A DNA stretch of 55,534 nucleotides from Planctomycetaceae bacterium (GCA_002713555.1 PATG01000018.1:50243-105776), one strand, 5' to 3'; positions 1 to 10,381 are shown, counted from the first letter of the stretch. The notes: generated by a model from the sequence alone, not told the origin. Numbers and translations are program-made.

Positions 1-229
1 GATAGCCATCGTACCGATGATCGGGGATGGTGATCGCTTGTAACAGCATCATGCCATCGGAGTGAAGTAGCTCGGAACACTTTGCAAAATAACCAGGCAG
101 GTACTTTTCGCCCACGACTTCGATCATTTCGACCGAGACTAGCTTGTCGTACTTGCCGTGAAGATCGCGATAGTCTTCCTTTAGCAACGTGATGCGATTG
201 TCTAGTGAGCCCTTTTGGAACCGATTTTT
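1..229 (-). pseudogene. cyclopropane-fatty-acyl-phospholipid synthase, C-terminal part only (runs off window edge)
   Basis: Reading leftward on the minus strand, the frame gives YAKNRFQK, DNRITLLKEDYRDL, KYDKLVSVEMIEVVG, YLPGYF and DGMMLLQAITIPDHRYDGY. These are successive blocks of the methyltransferase domain of SAM-dependent CFA synthases, which methylenate unsaturated phospholipid acyl chains. The family's N-terminal domain and the glycine-rich SAM-binding loop are absent. Instead the frame continues upstream, without a stop, into the C-terminus of a DUF1295 protein, with the join near 230-238 at the residues GYA. Unless rearranged, this cannot make a working enzyme. The family is often found with photolyases in singlet-oxygen or light-stress gene sets, which fits the neighbourhood. 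The gene continues beyond position 1. Confidence 0.75.
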
Positions 230-990
230 GGCATACCCAGCCACTCGGCTGCGCAGTAAATCCTCTAGAAGACGCACACCAGAAACACGGATTAGCAATA
301 GCGACATCAGCAGTGGTCCAATGATCGTCCACCTCCAAGAGCCCGACTCGGCAGCCAAAAGATAAAAACCCAACCAAACGAGGAAATCACCAAAGTAATT
401 GGGGTGCCGTGTATAGCGCCACAGACCTTGGTTCATCACGCTACCGCTGTTGGCCGGATTGGCTTTGAAACGAGCCAATTGATAGTCGCCAACAGACTCG
501 AAAATAATGCCAACTGCACAGAAGATCCTCCCGATCGCCGCAGGTAGCAGGGATGAATCGGCTCTGACAATTCCAACTTGCACCGGCAATGAAACGGTCC
601 ACATTAAAATTCCTTTGCAGACCAAAGACGGTCAAAAAGGCTAACCCAAGGAAAACGCCTGCCGTGGCGTTCTCGCATGGCAGCATGGCGATAATCCTTC
701 GGCTTGCCCCAGTTTCGCCAGGTCAGGTAGCTGGAGAGCCGCACACCACAAATGCTAACGAGCACAGCGAGCAGCAAGGCCCTTGCCGAGGCGTTGCTCC
801 CCAAGCCAAAAGAGAGCCATGCGAGCATAACGAACCCAAGTCCCCAAAATATGTCAACGATGCTGACCTCCCGGCGAAACAGACTAACGCCCCACAGGAC
901 TGAAACCATCAACGCAATCGCAACAAGGTTTATCAGTAGGACTTGCCAAACTGCCCTGGAAAATTCGTGGAATGAGGATGGGGTTGTCAA
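230..990 (-). pseudogene. DUF1295 (steroid 5-alpha-reductase-like) membrane protein, two frameshifts, fused to CFA synthase fragment
   Basis: The N-terminal 120 or so residues from the TTG at 990 show the DUF1295 pattern: VSIVDIFWGLGF, LTWRNWGKPKDYRHAAMRER. Homology then changes frame twice: LTVFGLQ in a second frame, then GILMWTVSLPVQ, GLWRYTRHPNYFGDFLVW and LLIRVSGVRLLEDLL in a third. Each shift is explained by one extra base, in a T5 run near 635-640 (minus sense) and in a CAAAGG context near 610-618. The usual end of the family, after the RPGY-like motif, is missing. The frame passes at GYA directly into CFA synthase. The family has about six membrane helices and a reductase-like fold; its substrate is unknown. 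The indels could be decay or homopolymer sequencing errors, but the domain-to-domain join is not a simple base-call error. Confidence 0.8.
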
Positions 991-1102
991 AGCACTAACA
1001 TATTAGCAGTGAAACAAGCCCCAGCATTCGGCGCTTAATCAGGTAAATCGGTACGGTTTGTATGAGAAGACTAAAAACTCACTCAATTCAGAGGACTACA
1101 AG

Positions 1103-1279
1103 GTGCAAAAGATTGATCTCTCTAAAACTGGTTTTGTTATCGCTGCCGGTGCTTCTTTCCTCTTCTCTGTCTACTTGTGGTTTACAGGGAGTAGAGAAGA
1201 GGGCCTATTCGTCGGCATTTGGGTTCCTTCAATACTCAGCTTCGGAGCGATCCTCTTGAGCGGGAAATCTCATGGATAA
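1103..1279 (+). CDS. small two-helix membrane protein, unknown
   Basis: A 58-residue protein from the GTG at 1103. I chose this start because AGAGGA lies seven bases upstream; an in-frame TTG at 1058 would add 15 hydrophilic residues. Two hydrophobic stretches (about residues 8-24 and 33-50) flank a short charged loop, GSREE, so a hairpin in the inner membrane is likely. It overlaps the next tiny gene by eight bases, which suggests translational coupling. I do not recognise a family. It sits between the DUF1295 gene (divergent) and the SpoIIE phosphatase. Confidence 0.55.
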   Translation: MQKIDLSKTGFVIAAGASFLFSVYLWFTGSREEGLFVGIWVPSILSFGAILLSGKSHG

Positions 1280-1373
1280 CACCGTCATATTTGCCTTTGG
1301 ATTGGCTGTATTTGGAGCAACAATAGCTGCCGCATTCTGTGCGATTATCGCGACCGATCACCCTGATGAATAA
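1272..1373 (+). CDS. 33-residue single-helix membrane peptide, unknown
   Basis: ATG at 1272, starting inside the stop region of the preceding small gene. The product begins MDNTVIFAFGLAVFG, has one hydrophobic helix of about 22 residues and ends in the acidic tail DHPDE. The eight-base overlap, clean membrane helix and acidic tail suggest a real coupled micro-protein, perhaps a partner of the upstream two-helix protein, but no homology is recognised. The SpoIIE phosphatase starts 40 bases downstream, so all three may form one transcript. Confidence 0.45.
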   Translation: MDNTVIFAFGLAVFGATIAAAFCAIIATDHPDE

Positions 1374-1413
1374 CACTGGCCAAGCTCTAGACAGCGATTG
1401 CAATAGGATTTGA

Positions 1414-2286
1414 ATGTATCAATCTGACCCAGAACGTATGGAGTGTATGGAAGTTTGGGGTGGCAATCAGGCCATACAGCGGAAGTTTCAAACGCCGGGA
1501 CTGAAGATTTGGGTCAATAGCCAGCCCTTTGGTCATGCAGTTGCAGGCGGTGACATCTATTACCTCTCCTGCTGTGCGTCGGGACGCATCACGCGTATGT
1601 TACTGGCAGATGTCAGTGGACATGGCGAGTTGGTCTCGAGAACGGCGATTGGATTACGCGACCTCATGCGGCGGAACGTAAACTACATCAAGCAAACTCG
1701 CTTTGTTGGAGCGATGAATCGACAATTCACCGACCTCGATGAACAAGGAGGTTTCGCAACCGCCTTGGTAAGCACGTTTTTTGCGAGCACGATGACCTAC
1801 TCACTCTGCAACGCTGGACACCCCTCGCCCATAGTCTTTCATAGTGAGGCGTCCCAATGGTCAGAGCTGAACAGCGGAGCTAGTAGTTCCAAGATCCTAT
1901 CAGACACACCGCTGGGAGTCGTGGATGAAGTAGCCTATGGCCAACGTGACCTACGACTCCAAGCAGGCGATATGGTGCTCAGCTTCAGCGATGCTGTTAC
2001 GGAGTCGGAAGACAGAGATGGTCGCCAACTGGGAGCAGCCGGAGTCTTGCGGCTAGTACGCGAGTTGGGATTACATGACGCTGAGGAAGTCATTCCTTCG
2101 CTGGTCGAGCGCATAACAAAGCTAAGTGACAGCAACCTCCGACAAGATGATGCGACATTTCTTTTAGCTCAAGCAACGGGCGGTGGGCCGTCGTTGAAGA
2201 AGAGCTTACTGGCGCCACTCCGCTTTATGGGACGGGTAGCGGATCGAACCGAATTGGCTAAACCAAGAGGAAAAATAGCTGAGTAA
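1414..2286 (+). CDS. SpoIIE/RsbU-type PP2C protein phosphatase
   Basis: A 290-residue soluble serine/threonine phosphatase of the SpoIIE (PPM) family. The expected metal ligands are visible: GGD at about residues 45-47, LADVSGHG with Asp66, SFSDAVTE with Asp193 and QDDATFLL with Asp244-Asp245. It therefore looks catalytically competent. No sensor domain is fused, so the input must come from a partner. In this family the usual substrate is a phosphorylated anti-anti-sigma factor, but none is encoded here. The N-terminus, MECMEVWGGN, is shared with a second, degenerate copy at 42342-43205. An internal ATG at 1438 (MECMEV) is an alternative start. AGGA lies a few bases before the ATG at 1414. 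Confidence 0.85.
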   Translation: MYQSDPERMECMEVWGGNQAIQRKFQTPGLKIWVNSQPFGHAVAGGDIYYLSCCASGRITRMLLADVSGHGELVSRTAIGLRDLMRRNVNYIKQTRFVGAMNRQFTDLDEQGGFATALVSTFFASTMTYSLCNAGHPSPIVFHSEASQWSELNSGASSSKILSDTPLGVVDEVAYGQRDLRLQAGDMVLSFSDAVTESEDRDGRQLGAAGVLRLVRELGLHDAEEVIPSLVERITKLSDSNLRQDDATFLLAQATGGGPSLKKSLLAPLRFMGRVADRTELAKPRGKIAE

Positions 2287-2375
2287 GATTCGGCAGTTGA
2301 AGCCATTCTTGAAAGGTGTTCAGCCGGAATTCGTTTGACCAATTTTTTTTCGTGCCGTTGAAAGAGAGCTGGAAT

Positions 2376-3872
2376 GTGAGCAGTGTGCCGTCGTTACGAA
2401 TTCGAACAGTCAACAACGAGGAAGTCTCGGGCAGCGGCGATTACGTACTCTACTGGATGATTGCGAATCGGCGAGCTGGTTATAATTTCAGCTTACAGCG
2501 AGCCGTGGAGTGGGCGAAGAAGCTCAGCAAGCCGCTTGTAATTCTCGAGGCTCTGCGCAGCGATTACCCATGGGCAAGCGATCGCATGCATCAGTTTATC
2601 ATCGAAGGAATGGCTGGCAATGCCCTGCAATTCGCTAAAGGGAACGTACTCTATTACCCCTATATAGAAGCCAAGCATGGAGCCGGGAAAGGGCTCATGA
2701 AGCACTTGGCGAATCGAGCATGTGTAGTAGTCAGCGACGATTTCCCTTGCTTCTTTTTGCCACGCATGATCGAGGCGGCCTCTCGACATATTTCCGTAAG
2801 GTTTGAGGCGGTTGATTCCAATGGCCTGCTGCCGATGCGTGCTACAGAAAAAGTGTTTGCACGGGCATTCGACTTTAGGCGTTTTTTACAGAAGCATCTA
2901 CTTCCTCATCTGGCAGAGATCCCCAAACGCGATCCCTTGTCGCGTGTGAAGCTTCCCATACTGAAGTCTCTTCCCACAAACATTACAAAAAGCTGGCCGA
3001 AATCTGATCCAGCAGAGTTGCTGACAGCTGGTAACTACTTGAAATCACTGCCAATAGACCACGCAGTTCAGACGGTGATGGCGACTGGCGGTTTGCGATC
3101 GGCGAATAGAGTACTTCGCCTGTTTCTCAAGAGTCGTCTCCCAATATATGAGTCGGACCGCAACCAGCCAGAGCAGGAGGCGACCAGCGGTCTATCTCCC
3201 TATCTTCACTTTGGTCACATCTCCGCCCATCAAGTTTTTGAGGAAGTGACGGCTCACGAGCAGTGGACGCCGGACAAAGTTGCTGCTAAGTCATCAGGGA
3301 GTTCGAGCGGTTGGTGGGGAGTAAACGCCGCAGCCGAATCGTTTCTTGATGAACTGATCACTTGGCGAGAGCTTGGATACAACATGTGCTGGCAACGGCA
3401 GGATTACGATCAATACGAGTCGTTGCCCGACTGGGCGCAACGGACTCTCGCAGAGCACGCTTCCGATCCCCGCCAGCATGCTTATACGCTGGAGCAATTT
3501 GAGACAGCCCAGACACATGACCAACTTTGGAACGCTGCCCAGCGGCAGCTAGTATGCGAAGGCAAGATCCACAATTACCTCAGGATGCTATGGGGAAAGA
3601 AGATCCTGGAGTGGTCTACCTCACCGCGCGATGCACTCCACATCATGATCGAGCTGAATAACAAATACGCCTTGGACGGCCGTAACCCGAATTCTTATAG
3701 CGGCATTTTTTGGGTGCTCGGTCGCTACGACCGAGCTTGGGGCCCAGAGAGGCCAATTTTTGGCAAGATCCGCTATATGAGTAGCGAAAATACGGCTCGG
3801 AAAGTCCGGGTAAAGCAGTACATCCAAAACCATGCAGAGCTCGACATACAAAAGGAGGTCAGCTTCGAATAG
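2376..3872 (+). CDS. class II deoxyribodipyrimidine (CPD) photolyase
   Basis: A flavoprotein that uses blue or near-UV light to split cyclobutane pyrimidine dimers in DNA. From the GTG at 2376 it has 498 residues; a GTG at 2316 would add 20 atypical residues, and GAAAGAGAG lies just before the 2376 codon. The N-terminal alpha/beta antenna domain begins at SGSGDYVLYWMIANRR. The helical FAD domain carries class II hallmarks: GLSPYLHFGHIS, FLDELITWRELGYNMC, KIHNYLRMLWGKKILEW, and the terminal block ALDGRNPNSYSGIFW followed by ERPIFGKIRYMS. It looks intact and faces the DUF1499 pseudogene convergently. It is one of four photolyase/cryptochrome family loci in the window. Confidence 0.9.
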   Translation: MSSVPSLRIRTVNNEEVSGSGDYVLYWMIANRRAGYNFSLQRAVEWAKKLSKPLVILEALRSDYPWASDRMHQFIIEGMAGNALQFAKGNVLYYPYIEAKHGAGKGLMKHLANRACVVVSDDFPCFFLPRMIEAASRHISVRFEAVDSNGLLPMRATEKVFARAFDFRRFLQKHLLPHLAEIPKRDPLSRVKLPILKSLPTNITKSWPKSDPAELLTAGNYLKSLPIDHAVQTVMATGGLRSANRVLRLFLKSRLPIYESDRNQPEQEATSGLSPYLHFGHISAHQVFEEVTAHEQWTPDKVAAKSSGSSSGWWGVNAAAESFLDELITWRELGYNMCWQRQDYDQYESLPDWAQRTLAEHASDPRQHAYTLEQFETAQTHDQLWNAAQRQLVCEGKIHNYLRMLWGKKILEWSTSPRDALHIMIELNNKYALDGRNPNSYSGIFWVLGRYDRAWGPERPIFGKIRYMSSENTARKVRVKQYIQNHAELDIQKEVSFE

Positions 3873-3900
3873 TCATGCGGGACTTAGTCATGCGGAACTT

Positions 3901-4346
3901 TTATCGAACCTGTTCCATCCGCTTTCGGTTCACGCCAAGATCAGAACGCCCACTGCGAGAAGCCGAGCGAAAGTGGATCAGATGTTCCCTTTCGTCGATG
4001 GCGAATTCGACGTCATCCACGAAACCGAGTAACGGGCTCGTAAATTCGGCGTGGAAGTAACCGGTACAAGAAGAGACTATCCGGCTGCGCGGCATCGATC
4101 GGATAATTGACTCCAAATCGTGTTGGGCCTCCTCAACCGACAGCGACAATGGTATCGGATCGATACGATGTTCGGAGGGCCGACCTGCGTGGAAACACAG
4201 TTCGGCGAATCAGGGCAGTCGGCCAAGCGGCCGCCGTGCACTCCAAGCCTATGCGATGGCTGCGAACAAGAATTAATCCATCGTACAGCGACTAACAAAA
4301 TACACGCAGACACCGCAAGGAAGACTATCAGAGTGGATTTCGCCAT
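3901..4346 (-). pseudogene. DUF1499 family protein, single frameshift
   Basis: The first frame (from about 4346) gives a signal-anchor helix and the DUF1499 block RLADCPDSPNCVSTQV. Near 4145-4150 the reading frame breaks. A second frame resumes with LSLSVEEAQHDLESIIRSMP, YFHAEFTSPLLGFVDDVEF and HFRSASRSGRSDLGVNRKR, which is the conserved remainder of the family. One lost base in the TTGTCGCTGTCGG region would account for it. The family is a small, usually membrane-anchored protein of unknown biochemical role. As it stands the protein would be truncated; a consensus error cannot be excluded. Confidence 0.8.
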
Positions 4347-4439
4347 CGTCGCTGTTTTTCCTCCCCACAAGTGTAACTGCCTGTATCCCTCGCCTCCTCA
4401 ATACTATTCTAGGGACATAGCAACCCCCAGGTACACGGT

Positions 4440-4805
4440 ATGACTCGCACGTTCTTAGTTCTACTATTCCTGCTGATCCTCGTGGCGATGCTTGCTATAA
4501 CCGCGTACGCTTCGCTGAACCGTAGCATCTTCAGCGTGGGACCTGAGCTGACATCCGATCCTTGGTTCCAGGCGACACTAGCGGACGCCTACTTCGGCTT
4601 TCTCACTTTCTACATCTGGGTTGCCTATAAGGAACGCGCGGTGTGGCAGAAACTGCTGTGGTTCGTGCTGATCATGGCGCTGGGAAATATCGCGATGGCG
4701 ATATACGTTTTGATCCAGCTGCGGCGATGGGATCACTCAGGAGGGATTGAGCGACTCTTGATACGTCAAAGCCATACGCAGAACTCCGCAAGCTCAACTA
4801 TCTGA
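4440..4805 (+). CDS. DUF1475-like small membrane protein
   Basis: A 121-residue protein with three hydrophobic segments: about residues 3-24, 48-64 and 75-95. The pattern SDPWFQATLADAYFGF, followed by WVAYKE and LWFVLIMALGNIAMAIYVL, resembles DUF1475 proteins. Function is unknown. The start is the ATG at 4440, about 90 bases after the divergent DUF1499 start. It ends eight bases from the ferrochelatase remnant on the other strand, so the two converge. The reading frame is intact. Confidence 0.65.
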   Translation: MTRTFLVLLFLLILVAMLAITAYASLNRSIFSVGPELTSDPWFQATLADAYFGFLTFYIWVAYKERAVWQKLLWFVLIMALGNIAMAIYVLIQLRRWDHSGGIERLLIRQSHTQNSASSTI

Positions 4806-4812
4806 AAAAGCC

Positions 4813-5297
4813 CTACGGTCTTTGAGGACTGTACAAACAGCAGTCGACTGGGCAGACATCGTGACTGGGACCCAGATTGCCTTGTGCCAGACGATTTGGA
4901 TTTTCGCTCGTTCGTTCAACGATTAGTTCGCGCGATGTACTCCGTCGTCAGCCATATGTTGCAGTGTCTCGGGGAGCAACGGTTGCCAGTTTCGATTTCC
5001 CCAATAGATGGGAAGTTTCGGGCCGTGGGTGGCGAGTTTGATTTCGAGAGCGGCAATCAAGCGGCGGTTATGTTCATTGATGCGACTGATGCCATCAAAC
5101 TGCTTGTAATGCTCGGCCACCTCGAGCATTCGCTCGTGGGGAACATTCTTGCCCCGGAGCACCTTTTCTAAGAAAGGAAGAACATCTTCTGGGCCCTCGG
5201 GGCCGCCGAAGGAGACGAGGAGAATGGCGTCGTAGTATCCGGAATCGTTATCAGGTCGTAGATTGCTGGCGTTATCTGCTTGCATCTCCTTACTCAT
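4813..5297 (-). pseudogene. hemH: ferrochelatase with large internal deletion
   Basis: Ferrochelatase inserts iron into protoporphyrin in the last step of haem synthesis. The N-terminal 125 residues are clear: YYDAILLVSFGGPEGPEDV, KQFDGISRINEHNR, LPIYWGNRNWQPLLPETL, MADDGVHRA. The frame then stops. In the neighbouring frame the remaining DNA, to the TAG at 4813-4815, encodes RELIVERTSENPN, then GPSHDVCPVDCC. This is the family's C-terminal end, with the Cys-rich tail seen in some ferrochelatases. About 200 residues of the catalytic core are missing and the join is out of frame. A ferrochelatase of about 340 residues is expected, so this copy is dead; another copy elsewhere must supply haem for the cytochromes encoded nearby. 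Confidence 0.85.
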
Positions 5298-5357
5298 CAC
5301 AGGTTTTAGTGTAATGTCAGCTCTCAGCTCGCTATAGCTTCAGCCAGTTTGCCATCG

Positions 5358-6167
5358 TCAGTTGCATCGCAGATCAAAGATCTCCACATCAACCCCAGTA
5401 GAGAAGTGAACGTATTCAGGAACACCGTCGCAGCACCCGCACCCTGCAGCTACCAACAGATCGTCTTCCAGACCCAACACCTGAGCTAGCTGTATGGGGT
5501 AAGGGGCGTGGTGAACCTGCCCTGTGTAGATCTTGCCGCGACGTTCCAGGAACAATAGGTATCGCTCCAAAAAAAAGAATTCGAGGGATTCCGGTCTGGA
5601 TGCCTCAAGCCTCTCTCCCAGGCGACAGGTCACGTGGTGGGACAGTCCCGAGTTACTTCGTTGCGACCGATATTCAATCGTGTTAGCTTTTCTCATAAGA
5701 GACATCTTAGAGTGGAAGTAAGGAAGGCCCCAGAGCTGACGTGCAACCCAAACGGCGATTCGAGACGCTGCATCCAATGAGAAGAAGTAGACGCCGGGCC
5801 GACCAGCATGCGTTACGTAGGTCCGGACGTTTGTCTCCAAGAAATCAAAGCCTACTGAGGACGGAGCCCAACGAGGCCTTACACCTCGCATGGAGAACGG
5901 CACGACACCAACGTAGGCAACGCCATCATACAGATCTAGCTCTAGTGAACTAGGCACCAGTGGCCGCAGCTCGGAAACCGGAATTGCCCAATGCATAAAG
6001 AGTAGCGAACGCCAGCTTTGAAAGCCGACAGCGCGGCCGTTCGGGCGAACGGTTGGGCTGATTCGATCGATCACGCCGAGAGCCTTGTTGAGTGTTTCGG
6101 TTTCTGGACAATCATATGGGTCGCTCTCGCGAGACTGAATCGGGAGAGAAGATTGTTCTTCCTCCAT
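5358..6167 (-). CDS. DUF2071 (YqjF-like) protein
   Basis: A 269-residue soluble protein with the DUF2071 pattern: LFMHWAIPVSELRPLVPSSL, GVAYVGVVPFSMRGVRP, FLETNVRTYV, GVYFFSLDAASRIAV, LPYFHSKM. The family has an acetoacetate-decarboxylase-like fold and no agreed reaction. The frame is complete. The ATG at 6167 overlaps the end of the upstream SDR by 56 bases, so the two are probably co-transcribed. The last residues contain GCGCCDGVPE, a local Cys cluster of unknown meaning. Confidence 0.8.
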   Translation of the reverse strand: MEEEQSSLPIQSRESDPYDCPETETLNKALGVIDRISPTVRPNGRAVGFQSWRSLLFMHWAIPVSELRPLVPSSLELDLYDGVAYVGVVPFSMRGVRPRWAPSSVGFDFLETNVRTYVTHAGRPGVYFFSLDAASRIAVWVARQLWGLPYFHSKMSLMRKANTIEYRSQRSNSGLSHHVTCRLGERLEASRPESLEFFFLERYLLFLERRGKIYTGQVHHAPYPIQLAQVLGLEDDLLVAAGCGCCDGVPEYVHFSTGVDVEIFDLRCN

Positions 6168-6897
6168 CTATCGGCAGGCAAACACCCGTGACGAATTGGT
6201 TTGCGATAAAAAAATCGACCGCTTGGGATATGCTTTCAGGGCAATTTGGGTTCTTAGTAAGAGTTGACTCTACCATCTCTTTTCGGTCATCTTCCGATGA
6301 ATCGGGAGGGAACATCACCGGACCAGGATGAATACAGTTCACTCGCACTTTGGGGTTTCTGGTGGCAAACTCAACGGCTAATGTCTTAGTTAATGTCGGG
6401 ATCGCCCCTTTGGAGATTAAATAGGACGAATGGTTCAGGTAGGGCCTTTCGATCGCCCAGTCGCCAATGGTGATGATTACACCTCCATCCTTCTGACGAC
6501 ACATAGCAAGTCCGGCAAGACGGGCTGAGAAAAAAGTTCCCAGCGTGTTGATATTGAAGTCTCGCCAAAGATCATCCGCCCTCATTTCCTCGAGAGGTAC
6601 GGTCGACCACACCGAAGCTGTTGTAACGAGAACGTCAAGACGGCCAAAGCGATCCAACAAGTCTTCAAACATGCGGTCCACATCCGACTCCACGGCTACG
6701 TTCGCGCGGTAAGCTTCGCAATCGACGCCCACTCCGCGCAATTCCTGAAGTGTGGAGCGAGCAGCTTCCTCAGAGGAGTGGTAGTGAAGGGCAATCGAAT
6801 ATCCACTCTTTGCCAGATGCTGTGCCACGACGTTCCCCACACGGTGGCGGCCGCTACCGGTAACTAGGGCTACGCGTTTTTCTACTTCAGGATGCAT
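6112..6897 (-). CDS. pteridine-reductase-like short-chain dehydrogenase
   Basis: A 261-residue SDR. The cofactor loop reads TGSGRHRVG and is followed by IALHYHSSEEAA. This Arg-containing loop plus HYH block is typical of PTR1/FolM-like pteridine reductases, which use NADPH to reduce biopterin or folate. Other SDR landmarks are present: VTTASV, ITIGD (Ser replaced by Gly/Asp), SYLISK (catalytic Tyr and Lys) and HPGPV. If it is a pterin reductase, it links functionally to the GTP cyclohydrolase I and pterin synthase homologue at 41-42 kb. A general SDR role is the alternative. It is the first gene of a two-gene unit with DUF2071. Confidence 0.7.
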   Translation of the reverse strand: MHPEVEKRVALVTGSGRHRVGNVVAQHLAKSGYSIALHYHSSEEAARSTLQELRGVGVDCEAYRANVAVESDVDRMFEDLLDRFGRLDVLVTTASVWSTVPLEEMRADDLWRDFNINTLGTFFSARLAGLAMCRQKDGGVIITIGDWAIERPYLNHSSYLISKGAIPTLTKTLAVEFATRNPKVRVNCIHPGPVMFPPDSSEDDRKEMVESTLTKNPNCPESISQAVDFFIANQFVTGVCLPIDGGRTIFSPDSVSRERPI

Positions 6898-7366
6898 GTG
6901 TGCGGTTCTCAGAGTGGTGTTTTCAGGAGGTCGTTAGCAAATCGGAGCCACGTCATTGAAGTGTTCATTGAGTTGGTCTTCCGGGAGATTTTGGTGTATA
7001 GACAGGCAGCCGCTGGTGAAGTCCTTTCGGATGAGTCCATTTATATTTGTCACGATAGGCCTGCAAGTTTGTCTGACAACGTGGAAAGCAACGATTTCTA
7101 ATGCTTTTAGCCTGTTTTTTTGTGGCGATGTGCTGAGAGATTGGGTGTCACTACTATTACCGATCTGATTTCTTCAACGGTCTGCTAGGCCTCGCTATCG
7201 TGGCCGATTATTTTCTTATCAGCTTGTAAGCCCGGGGTACCATGATGATCGTGTGCTCCTACCTTTCTCACAATTGATCCCACTTGCCAGAGTGGTTGAA
7301 TGATCAGATACGCACATTAAGCGTTGCTCCGCTCGCGATCGGAGGAGTGATCACTAAGCGTCAAGA
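6898..7366. other. 469-base stretch without a supported gene
   Basis: This lies between the SDR start and the end of the respiratory operon. It should contain the SDR promoter on the minus strand. Short open frames on the plus strand (6892-7101, 6956-7168) have no recognisable homology. A small hairpin, CTCCG/CGGAG, around the palindromic core TCGCGA at 7327-7344, lies just after the end of ctaF. It has no T-run, so it is weak as a terminator. Confidence 0.4.
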
Positions 7367-7690
7367 TTAAATCTGCAAATCCATCAGCGTCAAGGCTAGA
7401 AAAAGAGCGACGAAGACGATGGCCGACAGGAAGACTACGGCGTTGAAGGGGCGATCGTAGCGGAGATGCATAAAGTAAATTGCCACCAGTGCAGCCTTGA
7501 TCGTGGCGATTCCCAAGGACACCCAAACTTCCCAATCGCCAAAAGAGAACTGCGCGGCGACGACTGTTAGAAGGGTTAGGAGGACGAGCGCAGTGAACAC
7601 GCCAAATAGCAGCGACAAGGGCATGACGTGCGAAAGCGAGTGCGCCTGTCCGTCGTGTGTGCTAGACCGATTAGGTTTCGAGTTAGCCAT
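7367..7690 (-). CDS. ctaF: cytochrome c oxidase subunit IV
   Basis: A 107-residue protein with three hydrophobic helices and the family pattern VSLGIATIKAALVAIYFMHL. This is the small bacterial subunit IV of caa3/bo3-type oxidases, an assembly and stability subunit. It is the last gene of the ACIII-oxidase operon and begins four bases after ctaE stops. The N-terminus is hydrophilic and His-containing. Confidence 0.88.
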   Translation of the reverse strand: MANSKPNRSSTHDGQAHSLSHVMPLSLLFGVFTALVLLTLLTVVAAQFSFGDWEVWVSLGIATIKAALVAIYFMHLRYDRPFNAVVFLSAIVFVALFLALTLMDLQI

Positions 7691-7694
7691 TTTA

Positions 7695-8645
7695 CTATCG
7701 AATCAAGTAGAGTAGAGGAAATAAGTAAATCCAAACCAAGTCGACCAGGTGCCAATAGAGGCCTAGGTAGTCGACTGGGCCAAAGGTTTCGGGACCAAAT
7801 TCCTGCCGAATGGCCCGCAACAACAACCAGGCAATCACGCCCATTCCGGCCAGAATGTGAATGGCGTGCACACCGGTCATCGCATAGTAGATGCTGAAAA
7901 ACACACCGATCAGTCGGACCGATTTCTTCTCAGAGTCTGGGGTCGTCATGTTCGACTGAACAGCTTCGCCAACAACCGCATGGTGCGAATGCGTTGACGT
8001 CACATGCTCAACAGCGTAGCCAATCGCCAACCCAGCAAAGAACGTCGTCATCGCAATCAGTATCGAGAGCCAGAATGTACCGGCAACACTCAATCGACGA
8101 CGACGTGACCAGAGTAAACTGACTGCTGAAACTACCAGGATCGCTGCCGCCGGAGTCGAAAGCACAACTAGTGGCATTATGGATTCTGAACCTTGGCGAT
8201 GATCTTCCTCAGCGCCCGCGGTATAGGCTCCCGCCCAAAGCAGGCCAGAGTTCCACTTGTGGCTGTACTCGATCGCCTTCACGCCGAGGAAGAAACTCGC
8301 ACAGGCTAACGTGATCGCGAGTAGATGAATCAACCGGCGACGTTCGCCTATCTGTGCACACCGGACGGCCCAGGCCATCGTGAGGCTGCTCAGCAACAGC
8401 ACGATCGTGTTGAGTGCCCCCAAGGCTGTATTGAGGTGGTGATGTGCGTCAACGAAGACGTCAGGATGATTCGCGCGATAGACTGCGTAGGCGACAAACA
8501 ACCCGCTAAAGAACAGAATCTCTGTCACGAGGAACAACCACATCCCCAGCTTGCCCGCGTCGAATTGCTGTTGCGCGGAATCGAAGTGATGCGCTACGTG
8601 AGCGTGTCCACCGTGGTTATCGATTGTGGTTGTTTCAGTCGACAA
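7695..8645 (-). CDS. ctaE: cytochrome c oxidase subunit III
   Basis: A membrane subunit of the caa3 oxidase. At 316 residues it is longer than the usual 200 or so. The canonical start, KLGMWLFLVTEILFFSGLF, and the end, HLVDLVWIYLFPLLYL, are present. The extra length lies in the middle, where two further hydrophobic segments (about residues 155-210) and a hydrophilic loop of about 30 residues (HSHHAVVGE to EKKSV) precede the final helices. The N-terminus is His-rich. It lies 11 bases after ctaD. Confidence 0.9.
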   Translation of the reverse strand: MSTETTTIDNHGGHAHVAHHFDSAQQQFDAGKLGMWLFLVTEILFFSGLFVAYAVYRANHPDVFVDAHHHLNTALGALNTIVLLLSSLTMAWAVRCAQIGERRRLIHLLAITLACASFFLGVKAIEYSHKWNSGLLWAGAYTAGAEEDHRQGSESIMPLVVLSTPAAAILVVSAVSLLWSRRRRLSVAGTFWLSILIAMTTFFAGLAIGYAVEHVTSTHSHHAVVGEAVQSNMTTPDSEKKSVRLIGVFFSIYYAMTGVHAIHILAGMGVIAWLLLRAIRQEFGPETFGPVDYLGLYWHLVDLVWIYLFPLLYLIR

Positions 8646-8656
8646 TGGCTACTCGG

Positions 8657-10377
<1,721 letters not shown>

Positions 10378-10381
<4 letters not shown>

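Noticed and set aside
6892..7168. Two plus-strand open frames of about 70 residues
   Set aside because: No homology recognised, no good ribosome site, and they overlap each other and the SDR promoter region.
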